DNA of 64,000 bases. Source: Spongiibacter nanhainus. Lineage in GTDB: Bacteria > Pseudomonadota > Gammaproteobacteria > Pseudomonadales > Spongiibacteraceae. The stretch spans positions 3,780,001 through 3,844,000 of the forward strand of contig NZ_CP066167.1 of assembly GCF_016132545.1 (NCBI RefSeq). Direction: 5' to 3'. This document shows, in pieces, positions 45,159 to 55,600 of the stretch (the stretch's first letter is position 1; each line of letters begins with the position of its first letter). A model generated the notes under the pieces. It was not told where the DNA came from. It did not search any database and saw only the letters and a list, made by a program, of their open reading frames with translations. Position numbers and translations under genes: made by a program.

Positions 45159-47954
45159 TTAAACCACCGTGCCTGCGGGGTCATCATTGAAATCCACCGC
45201 CGCAATACCGTTGCCAGCAATGTCGGCAATGGCGCCCGCCAGAAGAGCCACATCAATAGTATCACCGGCCTGAAGATCCACATCCAGGCTAAAGGTGAGG
45301 CTGTCGTCCGCAGCGTTAACACCAGTCACGGCCGCCGCCAACTCGTTGACGGTAAAGCTAAAGTCAGCGTCATCAAACAGCCCCAGCGATTCGTCGAAGC
45401 TTACCGTCACCGTGTCCGCTTCAGCATCGGCGGTGAGTGCCGCAATGACGGGCGCAGAGGTATCGATGGTGACATCTTCTGACAACGATAGCGCTGAGGT
45501 ATTTCCCGCCAAATCCGTCGCTTCTGCGGTAAGTTGGAAATTACCTTCGTCCAAAGTGCTAGTAGTGAAGTCGTATTGCCCCGGGTTGTTGCCATCTTCT
45601 TGTGCTATACCGACGGACGTACCGTTCTGAAATACCTCCACCGTAGAGCCTGGATCAGCATCGATAGTGAAGAAGAGCACATCATTTTGGGTAATGCCGT
45701 CCTCACCTGAAACGCCACTATCCGAGCCAGCATCTAGTGCAATCACGGGCGCAGCCGGTGCGGTGGTATCAATCTCAATATCCAAATCAGCAGAAGCAGA
45801 TGAGCTGTTGCCCGCAGGGTCAGTTGCTACAGCTGAAAACTCATAGTTACCTTCGCCGAGAGCCGAAGCGGTAAAGCTATACTGTCCCGCTTCATTCTCG
45901 GTCGCCAAACCCAATGATTCGCCATCAAGAAAGACTTCGACACTCGCCCCAGCTTCAGCAGCAATAACTAGAGTCGGAGTATCGTCTGCCGTTAAACGGT
46001 CACCAATCGCCCCTGTATCGGACTCCGGGGCCAGTGCGATTGTTGGGGTAGAGGGGTCTTCTGAATCCACCGTCACTGTCAGCGGTTGGCTCTCCAAGGT
46101 GTCACTGCTGCCATTGACACTGAGAATGGCAACAAACTCATACTCGCCATCACCGAGGTTATCAACTTCAAACAAGTAAACACCGTCGCTGTCTTCCGTG
46201 GCAGTCCCAATTGAGACTCCGTCCTGAAAAATTTCAATATCGACACCCGGCTCGGCGATAACCCGAAAGCCTAGATCATCTTCAGATGTGATGTTGTCAT
46301 CATCCAACTCGCCGGTGTCTAACTCAGCGAGCAGATCGATAGTAGGCGCATCCCAGTTGGGGTCGAGGTCGTCATTAAGGATTGTCCCGGTAACGGTAAC
46401 GTCTTCGGCTAACAGCTCGCCGGAGATCAAGAGGGTGAAGGCCTCATCAATGCCCACAATGGTATCGCCCAGCAGATTTACGGTGAGTTCTACCGTATCC
46501 TCCCCCGCCAAGAAAGTTAGCTGGGTATCCACCGCCTCGAAATCATCGCCGGCTGTTGCTGTGCCATCCTGGCTGACGACGTTTATTACCACGTCTTCGT
46601 CAAACGGCGCCCGATCCAACTTGAGCTCAAAAACCATGGTGTTGCCGTCAGTATCTCCCTCTGCGGCTTCAACGTCGTCTGCGCTGAGCTCGTAAGTATC
46701 CTCCACAGGATTCACCATCACTGTGATGGTTTGGGTCGCTGTACCACCATTGCCATCATCGACCGTTACGGTAAAGCTGTCTTCACCATTAAAATTGGGA
46801 TCGGGGGTATAAACAAACTCACCGGGGTTGTCCCCTTCCTCCACCGTGCCATTGCTAGGGTCGCCAGCGGTATAGGTTAGGGTGTCACCGTCGACATCCT
46901 CGGCTTCCACAGTAACGGTGATTTCCTCGTCTTCATCGACAATCACTGTCTGCGTTTCGTCTACATCAGGCGCTTCGTTAGGCAGCCCCACCCGCAGGTT
47001 AATGGTTTGCGAGACGTCGTTGGTCCCGTCACTTACCGTCACCGTAAAGCTGTCCTCACCGGTAAAAGCGGCGTCCGGCGCATAGAAATATTCACCAGGA
47101 CTATCGCCAGGCGTTAGGGAGCCATTAGATGGATTGGTGAACGTGTAAGTGAGTGGATCTCCTTCAATATCGGTAGCGGGAACCGTAATCCTTAAAACCT
47201 GCCCCTGGTTGCCACTAATGTTCTGCTCTTCATCAACCTCAGGCGCATCATTGACGTTTTCAACGGTGATAGTCACTTCTTGTACGGCAATACCGCCGTT
47301 TCCGTCAGAGACCCGGATAGTGAAGCTATCTTCCCCGGAAAACTCGGCATCGGGGGTATAGACAAACACACCCGGTGAACCACCCTCCTCGACAGTGCCA
47401 TTATCCGGACGAGCTGAGCTGGGGATGGAAAAAGTCAATTCGTCACCGTCTTTGTCGGTGACGTCGGCACGGATGATGATGGGCTGATCTTCCTGGATCG
47501 TCAGTGATCGGCTGGATTCAGCGAACACTGGCGCTCGGTTACCACCGCCACCACCATTGCTGTCGCTGTCCGCTGAGTCCAGGGCCACGATCCCGGCAAC
47601 ACCCGCCACCGTCCAGACAAGCGGATTAATCGAAAATCCTTCCTCGCTTCCAGATGATTCGGGCGGGCTGACAGCCGCTTGCTGGTGGGTATCGACGGCA
47701 GTGAGGGACAGGGCGTCGAAATCGACGGCAGCTATATCAACAACCGCGCCGCTGGTGTCCAGTTTAACATCAGCGTCGTTTTCCGCTTCCTCTTTGCGGC
47801 GCTCTTTATCAAGCCAGTCGACCCACTGTTCAGGCAGATTGAGGTCGACAAGATTGACCGAAAGCAGCTCGGCTGGGAAATCACCCTTTAAACTCGCTGG
47901 CTGCAGGGTGCCACCCACCAGGTCAGCAAAAGAATAATTCGACAAATCAATCAT
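45159..47954 (-). CDS. Cadherin-like multi-domain surface protein (931 aa)
   Basis: No classical signal peptide. Residues 1-105 are acidic, with a charged KERRKEEAEN helix, followed by a hydrophobic NPLVWTVAGVAGIVAL segment (109-126) and a six-glycine run (133-138). Then come three cadherin-like repeats (about 140-420; NRAPVF, VNDAPEVDEEQ, NEAPDVDETQ, each with DGxxSF and DGNGG), one Calx-beta domain (420-535, TATAGDDFEAV), and three Ig-like repeats (about 545-835, DLDIEIDTTAPAAPVIALD type). The end (835-931) resembles an SwmB-like domain. Such layouts belong to type I-secreted adhesins (BapA class), but there are no RTX nonapeptides and the C-terminal signal is not obvious. Acidic composition favours Ca2+ binding. 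Confidence 0.85.
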   Translation of the reverse strand: MIDLSNYSFADLVGGTLQPASLKGDFPAELLSVNLVDLNLPEQWVDWLDKERRKEEAENDADVKLDTSGAVVDIAAVDFDALSLTAVDTHQQAAVSPPESSGSEEGFSINPLVWTVAGVAGIVALDSADSDSNGGGGGNRAPVFAESSRSLTIQEDQPIIIRADVTDKDGDELTFSIPSSARPDNGTVEEGGSPGVFVYTPDAEFSGEDSFTIRVSDGNGGIAVQEVTITVENVNDAPEVDEEQNISGNQGQVLRITVPATDIEGDPLTYTFTNPSNGSLTPGDSPGEYFYAPDAAFTGEDSFTVTVSDGTNDVSQTINLRVGLPNEAPDVDETQTVIVDEDEEITVTVEAEDVDGDTLTYTAGDPSNGTVEEGDNPGEFVYTPDPNFNGEDSFTVTVDDGNGGTATQTITVMVNPVEDTYELSADDVEAAEGDTDGNTMVFELKLDRAPFDEDVVINVVSQDGTATAGDDFEAVDTQLTFLAGEDTVELTVNLLGDTIVGIDEAFTLLISGELLAEDVTVTGTILNDDLDPNWDAPTIDLLAELDTGELDDDNITSEDDLGFRVIAEPGVDIEIFQDGVSIGTATEDSDGVYLFEVDNLGDGEYEFVAILSVNGSSDTLESQPLTVTVDSEDPSTPTIALAPESDTGAIGDRLTADDTPTLVIAAEAGASVEVFLDGESLGLATENEAGQYSFTASALGEGNYEFSAVATDPAGNSSSASADLDIEIDTTAPAAPVIALDAGSDSGVSGEDGITQNDVLFFTIDADPGSTVEVFQNGTSVGIAQEDGNNPGQYDFTTSTLDEGNFQLTAEATDLAGNTSALSLSEDVTIDTSAPVIAALTADAEADTVTVSFDESLGLFDDADFSFTVNELAAAVTGVNAADDSLTFSLDVDLQAGDTIDVALLAGAIADIAGNGIAAVDFNDDPAGTVV

Positions 47955-48138
47955 TTAACTCTCCCAAAACACAACGACTTCCGCTGTGCTCGCGGCATAA
48001 GGGCCGCCAAAATCGAGGCCGGGACTGCGCCCGCCAAAACCGCATAGTTTACGCGATCCAATCGTAAATGACATTGGGGAGAAACCCGCCTGGCGGGACG
48101 CCAACACGACGGCATTGTTAAGAAGTGTAATCAGCGGG

Positions 48139-48211
48139 GCGTAGGGCGGACACAGATTTTGTGTCCGCCGGCTATAAGACGGACATAAACAGCGATGTCC
48201 ATCCTACGCCT
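48139..48211. repeat. Dispersed hairpin repeats, cluster 5
   Basis: Two units: GTAGGGCGGACAC with GTGTCCGCC (about 48140-48169), and GACGGACAT with ATGTCCATCCTAC (about 48178-48208), between the 931-residue protein gene and the next small gene. The rest of 47955-48228 shows no gene. Confidence 0.8.
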
Positions 48212-48228
48212 CTCAAGGAGTCGGCGGG

Positions 48229-48450
48229 CTACTCGGCCGCGGCTTCAGGCGACTCGGGCAGGTTTTCGGCCAAAACTTTGGCATAGGAGTTACGCGCGGT
48301 TTGGAACATTGCCAGATCCTGCTGAAGCGCATTGATTTTTTGATCCGCAGCGCGCAGGTTCATCAACTGGTTTTTGGCCGTATCATTTAATGAATCCAGT
48401 GCGTATTCCTTGCCATCAATAGTAACGGTGCGTGCTTTTTCTTCGGTCAT
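48229..48450 (-). CDS. Small DUF6447-like protein
   Basis: A 73-residue soluble protein: TVTIDGKEYALDSLNDTAKNQLMNLRAADQKINALQQDLAMFQTARNSYAKVL. The short N-terminal strand pair 'V.I.GK.Y.LD.L' followed by a helix with 'A..QL..L...D..I..L...A..QTAR..Y' resembles the DUF6447 family, which I recall as found near type I-secreted adhesin genes. Function unknown; the helix could bind a partner protein. I start at the ATG 5 bases after GGAG; a GTG two codons earlier is possible. Confidence 0.65.
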   Translation of the reverse strand: MTEEKARTVTIDGKEYALDSLNDTAKNQLMNLRAADQKINALQQDLAMFQTARNSYAKVLAENLPESPEAAAE

Positions 48451-48628
48451 GCTCACTCCACAATTTTATACATAAACAAACGCCAAGCATCATGCCACAA
48501 AGGCGCTGTTTTCCCAAGGAGGCACGGGAATTACAGCTTGCCTCCTTATTTACCTATATCGTAAAGACCTATGGGCCATTTCCCTAAAGACGGTAAACCG
48601 CGGCGCGCTGATCAACTGAAAGCCCTGA

Positions 48629-49420
48629 TCACCACTCCAAATTGATCGAATCATCGTCGGCAAAACCTGTAAATACATCTTCGTATTCAATGCCTGAGTC
48701 TTTCGATTCACTCGCCTTTGCCTGACGGTAATACAGAGTCTCTAATGAGGTGGTTAGGGGTAAAGATGCAAGGTGGTAGTAAATTGCACCCAGCGCTCCA
48801 GTTTCTAGCATTGATTTAGCATCTGTATCCGGTAAGTTTTTAAGCTTGCTTTCATTTATGCAATAAAAACCAGTAAATCGTTTGGACTTACCATTTAATT
48901 TGATCTCTGGGCTCCAAGGCATGAATAGGTCTAATTCTTTACACCTGGAGCAGAAAGAGTCGGAATTTTGGCTGCCGATTTGACAAGATTTGAGGAAATC
49001 ATAAATTTCCTGAAGATCCGTAGACAGTCCTTCACCCTGGATAAACGGCTTACTTTCACCCGGAATTATTCGATCATGAACGAACTCCGAGTCAGAATGA
49101 AAACATAGAAGCTCTTTGCCGTCTTGGTTTTTACCAATACAGAAAGGGTGAGAGCGATAATGTGACGGTACGTAGCCGCCCAGCCAATAGCCCTCAGACG
49201 ACACAAGCAGATTCCGTTTACTTTCAAGACCAGCGATTAGTATCGGTTGATAGCCCTCGCCTTTCTTTATAAAAGCGATTGGCGCCATCGTTGACGCCAA
49301 CTTAAATTCATTCACGAGCAGGGGGATAAACTGATCACCCTTCGCAAACTTATAGTGTGAGAAAGGCATCCAACTAAAACGGCGATGCTCGGATGCGCTT
49401 ACAGCCTTTAATTGTGGCAC
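48629..49420 (-). CDS. SapC-family protein
   Basis: A 263-residue soluble protein. FIPLLVNEFKLASTMAPIAFIKKGEGYQPILIAGLESKRNLLVSSEGYWLGGYVPSHYRSHPFCI matches the SapC (PF07277) core, in which a 'P..VAEF..A....P.VF' segment is followed by 'G.....N......G.W...Y.P...R..PF'. The family takes its name from a Campylobacter gene within an S-layer locus, and its biochemical role is unknown; homologues often sit with surface-layer or TonB-dependent transport genes. The composition is AT-richer than the neighbours. GTG start after GGAG (5 bases). It lies between the 4,067-residue protein gene and the small DUF6447-like gene, supporting a role in the surface system. Confidence 0.85.
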   Translation of the reverse strand: MPQLKAVSASEHRRFSWMPFSHYKFAKGDQFIPLLVNEFKLASTMAPIAFIKKGEGYQPILIAGLESKRNLLVSSEGYWLGGYVPSHYRSHPFCIGKNQDGKELLCFHSDSEFVHDRIIPGESKPFIQGEGLSTDLQEIYDFLKSCQIGSQNSDSFCSRCKELDLFMPWSPEIKLNGKSKRFTGFYCINESKLKNLPDTDAKSMLETGALGAIYYHLASLPLTTSLETLYYRQAKASESKDSGIEYEDVFTGFADDDSINLEW

Positions 49421-49537
49421 GCTTACTCCAATATTGTTTGCTTACGTCGATACTACCGACCTCAGTATACCTGGGGCGCATTTTAACTCTTTCACTTCTG
49501 ATGCTACCTCCAATATAGCGAATATTTTACCCCAAAA

Positions 49538-49568
49538 ACAAAAAACCCCCGGCGCTAGGCCGAGGGTT
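49538..49568 (-). terminator. Terminator of the giant surface-protein gene
   Basis: On the minus strand CCCTCGGC-loop-GCCGGGGG (one mismatch) is followed by TTTTTTG and more T. It begins about 44 bp after the stop codon at 49613. Confidence 0.82.
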
Positions 49569-49578
49569 ATCGAAGAAG

Positions 49579-49600
49579 AGGGCTGTAAAATTACAGCCCT
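49579..49600 (-). terminator. Second hairpin after the giant gene
   Basis: Perfect arms AGGGCTGTAA and TTACAGCCCT with a 2-nt spacer, between the stop codon and the main terminator. No T-run follows; probably a 3' protective structure. Confidence 0.6.
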
Positions 49601-49612
49601 TATCCGGTAGGT

Positions 49613-52600
49613 TTAGACAACAATATCGGTTGCCAGGAAGTCATCTGAAGTGACATTCAACAGCAGGATAGCCACATCAGCTGTACCATCCAAGTTCGCA
49701 TCTGCAAACAGGATACCAGCACCTTCCTGACCTTCTACCAATCCTGTACCACCGACACCATCTAGGTCGGTAGCCGAGGTCAAGTAGTAGGTTACGCTGC
49801 CATCAAACGCGGTATTCGCATTGGCCAACGCCGTGGCGTAATCCGCCACCTCAGCAGCTTCTGCGTAGTTACCCGTGCCCGCAACCAGGCCCATGGAGAT
49901 GGAGTCAGCGCCACTGCTGAAGTCGGTAACGATATCCAACTCGTCAAAGTTGTTGATATCGCCAGTTGCACTAGAGCCACCAAATGCAGCAGTGCTGTCC
50001 AACGTTAGAGTGAAGCCACCGTTATCATCTTCCTCATCAGCAAACGTGATGACATTGTCAACGACCGTCGCATCAATGGTAGTTGCCGGCGCCGCTGCAT
50101 TGAATGCTGCTGCCAAACCAGCTGCTACTGCATCAGCGTCATCACCAGGCATCGCGGTGTAATCCGCCGCAGGTACTTCACCCGGAGCCAGGATGCTGTA
50201 CACATCACCTGCAGTCGGCGTGCCGGTCACAGTCAATGTGGTCTCCTGAGCTTGGTCAGCACCATCGGCAATCGCACCTGCCAGAGTAGTTGTAGTTCCG
50301 CCAGGGGTAACAGCATCGATGGTCAAGTCGCCGCCGTTATCACCAGAAACCACGATATCTTCAGGGTTGGTGCCAGTGGTAGCTGAAATGCCCGCTCTCG
50401 CATCAAGGGCCGCGATTGCTGCTGCCGCAACCGCTGCTGCGTCAGTCGGATCAACACCCAGTGCGTCGAAGTCGAGAGTCAAGGTCGTTTGAGCAACACC
50501 ATTTAGGGTGTAATCAATCGCCAGAGTCTCGTCAGTATCATTCGCACCATCACCAGTGATTGTAATGACTTCACGATCAATGGCTGGGGTTACAGTCGCT
50601 TCGGCAAATACCGCTGTGTTGCTGACATTGACAGTGAACGCAAAGGTATCGCCTCCGGCATTGCCTGTCAGAACATCTACAGTGTTGCTGCCCAGAACAA
50701 CGTCGTCGCCATCGCTGATCACGTCACCGAAAGCACTACCGCTCAAGGAAGACGCACCAAGGCCGGCACCCACAACCGTGTAACCATTGGGGCCCGAGGC
50801 CTGGGACATATCAACGGTGACGTTGTATCCAACGTCGGCCGCCAGAGTCGTGGTGGTACCGCCAATCGTGACATCAATGGTCAGAGGAGCACCACTATCG
50901 CTAGAGGCATTGACAATCGCCCCTGTGGAAGACGCTGTAATCCCGGCAATTGTATCCAGGGTAGAGGCTATAGCGGTGGCCACTGCTGCAGCATCGGTAA
51001 CATCAACGCCTGCCCCCAAGGTCACTACTGTACCAGGGAAGGAACTGTCACCCACTATTTCAACGTCGAGGGTGATAGTCTCGCTGTCATCATCCGCGCC
51101 GTCTGCTGTGACAGCGATAACTGCCTCATCAGATGCGCCATCGGCGGTAATGGTTGCAGCACCGTTGTTGATGGTATCCGCTGTAGCCACAAAGCCACCT
51201 GTTGAAGCAAGAGCAGTCGCACCGGTAGACACTACCAGAACATCATTCTCTTCTTCGGTCAGCGGATCCAAATCGTCCGCGTCGCCGTTCAGATCAATGA
51301 TGGTGTCGGTACCTTCATCAACATTGAATGTGTCGCTGCCGCCGTTACCCGTGATGGTGTCGTCGCCTGCGCCCATGCTGAAGACATCATCTTCGTTACC
51401 GCCCTCAATCACATCGTTTTCAGCGGAGCCAGTCCACTGAATACCGCCCTGATCGAGTACTGCGCCGGAGTTAACGATATCAGCAGCCAGAGTTGTGGCG
51501 GTACCAGCCGTAACAGACACATCAGTCACTTCAAACTCAATGCCTATGGCCGGACTTGCAACAAACCGCACAACTTCACCTTCAGCGAAAGCGACCAAAC
51601 CGACCATTCCGTCAAGTACAGATGCCACTTCTGCAGCAATTGCCTCAGCATCCATTACATCAATACCGGAAAGGTCGATAACAACCGGAGCAGCAGGAAC
51701 GCCATCCACTGAGTAAGAGATGGTAATTTCCTCGTCCGCATTGTCGGCGTCATCAGCAATGAAGGTAAGCTCTGAGAACGGGATATCGAGGCTTGGAAGG
51801 CTCGACGCGCCTGTAATTTCCAAAGCGCCGGTCACGTCGTCGTCGCCATTCAGGCCATCGGTATCGATAGTCACAGCAGACAAGTCAGCACTTTGGGCCA
51901 GAATGACGGAGAAGATGTCTGGGTCCGCGTCTGTGCCATCGCCAATCACTACAACTGTACCTTCACCAATGATAGGCGTACTAGAGGCGAAGAGATCGGC
52001 CAACTGCTCGACAGTCAATGTCAGCGAGTTTCCTGCCGTAACATTGATTACTCCACCCGTTACGTTCAGATCGACACCCGTAAGATCTACCGAATCATCG
52101 ATGACTAGCTGGGCAGCGACAGCGGGATCTGCATAACCGCCGTAGGTTAGGTCGACATTGAGGGTAGAGCCTGGCTGCAGGGTAGTGCCAGCATCAATAG
52201 TTACAGTGCTGCCATAGGCGGCATTGGTCAGATCGAAGGTCCAGGTGGAGCCCGCTTCCAGAGTCGCACCAGCCAGAGTGATATCGTTCACGCCTGAAGT
52301 TGCGGTGTAAGTGAAGGCGTCGTCCGTGCCGTCATCGTTACTATCGATCTGAGAGATCGTCATAGTCACGTTTTCGTCACTGCCCGAACCGTCAATTACG
52401 CTGAGCTCTGCGCCGGTCACATCATCATAGATGATGGTACCAACGCCAGCAGAGCCGCCCACGTCTTCAATTGTGAAGGTCTCACCGGTCGCGCCGGCGT
52501 CCAGTACTGGGTCGAAGACGCCAGTGAAGGAGCCCACATCCATCAGGAAGGCGGTGATGTCAGCGTCAGACCAGTCGATGGTGCCGGCAGTGATCTTGTT

Positions 52601-55600
52601 GGCACCTTCAAGGACCAACGTGGCCAAAGAGGCAGGCACTTCACTGTCGAAGACGATGTCGCCAACGGTCAGATCTGCACCTTCACCCGCGGAGGAGTCG
52701 CCAATGACAGTTACGTCACCAGTGTCCAGGGTTACGGTCAGCAGGTCGATTTCGGCAGCGTTACCGCCTACACCAATGTTGCCAACAGTATTGATGTTGT
52801 TCGGCTGAACGTTTTCGTTCACACCTGGTGACACTTCCTCGTTGACGCCGTCGTTATCGTTGACAAAGTCTTCGTTTGCCAGCGCATCACCCGTAGTTAC
52901 TGCACGGTAAGACTCAATAGTCACACCGTTAAAGGACACAGAGTTGGGATCGACATTAGCGCCGAAGACGTCATCTACCACGATGTTGCCGACGGTAGCT
53001 TGACCACCCAGCATGAGAGTCACGCTCTCGATATGCTCAACAGGACTAATACCAGAATCATCAAAGATCAGGTTACCCACTGTCTCGAAGTGCTCGATCT
53101 CCATGATGCGGTTGATCGCATTGGATTGCAGCAATACGTTCACTTCGTTCAGGTCGTCTGCAGGTACACGCAGGATGGTGTTGGGCAGAGTAGTGAAGGT
53201 ATCTTCTACATCACCGCCGTTGGCATCGATAAAGTCTGCCAGCAAGAACAAGCGACCCAGGGCTGATGAGTAATCATCGGTGTTAACCGGAGTACCACCA
53301 AGGTCATTAGTGAACAACCAAACCACGTTGGTAGAGCTTGTGCCCGCTGCGCCAGTGTCTGGGTCGACAACGATTTCGCGCTCAGCTTGATCCACATTCT
53401 GGAAGCGGATGGTTTGACCCGCTCTAGAAGAGCTATCGCCTGCCAAATCTTCCAGAGTGATGCTGAATGCACCCAGATCAGTGGCTTTATCCAAAGTGAC
53501 ATCGTCGTCAGCCAGGAAGATAGTGCCGGCCACATCAGAGCTGATCCCGCTCAGGTCGAAGGCATCGCTCGGATCATCGGGATCGGCGTCATTGGTCAGA
53601 CCAACGATGTTCACCACACCGGTGTAGCCAGGCGCGCCCGTGTCGGCACCAGCGATGATGTTCAGGCCGTCAGCTTGTGACGCTGTCAGTGTCAGCTCAA
53701 CTTCGTCAGCCAGCACGATGGACTGGGCACCGAGAATCTCCAGATCCAGCCCGGAAAGATCCATGCTGGAGTCGATGTATAGGACGCCGTTGGGGCCCAT
53801 ATTGATGCTCAATTCGGACCCGGCAGCTGGATCAAGTCCGTCTACGTCTATCGCGCCAGCCAAGTGCAGTTCAGACCCTGCGGCGGCGTTGCTGTAGTCG
53901 AAGCTCCAGCCATCTTCGCCTGGACCAGTGCTATCCAGATCACCATCGGTGAAGGTCGCCGTTGTTACGCCGCTACCTGCAGTGAAGCTGAAGTTAGCCG
54001 AATCGATATTTTCAACCACATTCAGAGTGAGGTCACCGCTAAAGGCTGACGCATCGATGTTAGACAGCTCGTCGCCACCATCTACACCGTTATCAGTAAC
54101 GGCCATAGTGGTATCGGTATCCAGTAGGATGTCGCCGTCACCGGTGAATACCAGGTTCTCGGTGCCGTCCAACTGAAGCGCGTCAGAGCCAGCAGTGATG
54201 GTCAACGGACCACCGGTATTGCTCACAGTCAATGTATCGATAACGGTATCAGAACCAGAGGTATCGATTCCCTTGATAGTGACTGCAGCTGGGCCGCTGA
54301 AGGAGACAGTCGCATCGTCATCGTCGTCAGTAGTACGGCGGTTCAGCAGGATTTGACCAGTCATCTCAAAAGCGAGATTGGCAATAACATCCACATCCAA
54401 CAGGTTGTTATTTTCCAAACCGGGGCTGGCGCCAGCCGGGAATGGCGTCAAATCACCGTCAAAGATGTTGTTAGTCTCACCGGTCAGCAGGTTGGGTACA
54501 GAGCCGTCGCCTTCGGACACGATGGTAACGTTTTGCAGCCACAGCGGCATGGTGTTCGGCGGCGGAGTTTGGCCGCCAATCACGATGTCACCGTTGAGTT
54601 CTACACCACCCATGAGGTTCATGGTCAGGGTAATAACTTCGTCGCCAGCATCCAGGTCGTTGAAGGCAAGGGCTATGGTGTTGTTACCAACGCTGACGCC
54701 TTCTTCGACGATGACCACACGATTAGTGGTGTTGAGCAGGCCCAATTCCTCTGGGTCGTGATAGATCACCAGATCAATTGCACCGGACAGGTCATCCAGC
54801 AGGAACTCGACGTTAAAGCCGCCGGCAAACACATTCAGTGCGTGCAACTGAGTCACACTGTAGCCAGAGGCATCGAGGCTAGTGAAGAAGGTGACCGGGC
54901 TGCCATCTTCGTCCGCAAAGCGGAAGAAGACGTCTGTGTCGCCAGTACCGGTTACGTTCAAGCCATCAGCCTGGCTGAACAGAGCAATGCCTAGATCTTG
55001 GCCGTCGGTCAGCAGAACTTCCACTTCGCCGCTGCTTGCACCGTCAAGATCCAGAACATCGTCGTCACTCAGCTCAACGCTCTCTGCCAGAGACAGGGTA
55101 ACGTTATCTGCAGTGATATCACTCAGATCCAGAGGACCGTTGTCGATGTCTGCCTGAGTAAGACCAGTGATGTTAACCGAGTAATCAGACGTCGGGTTAC
55201 CGTCTTCGTCTACGCCGACGATAGTGCCACTACCTTGCAGCTGCAGGAATTGCGCCGCAGTCAGGTTCAGCACACCACCTTCTGGCACGGTGATGGTATC
55301 AACACCGGTCAGGTTGGTGGCCGGATCCAGAGTGATGTTGCCATCCGCCATGAACAGGTCGATATCGTCGATATCTTCGCTGATGGTGGTGGCATCAAAG
55401 GGCGCGGCGCCAAACTCGTTAATGTTCAGGTAGCTGGTTTGGCCATCGGTATTAACAATGATATTGGCTGCACCGATTGCGTCGAACTGAGCCTGGGTGA
55501 TGGTCAGAGACACATCGTTAGAGCCAGCCAAGCCGCCGCTTTCGTCCAGTACCAGGGTGTCAACGTCGTTCAGCACGTCATCGGACAGATCCAGCGTACC

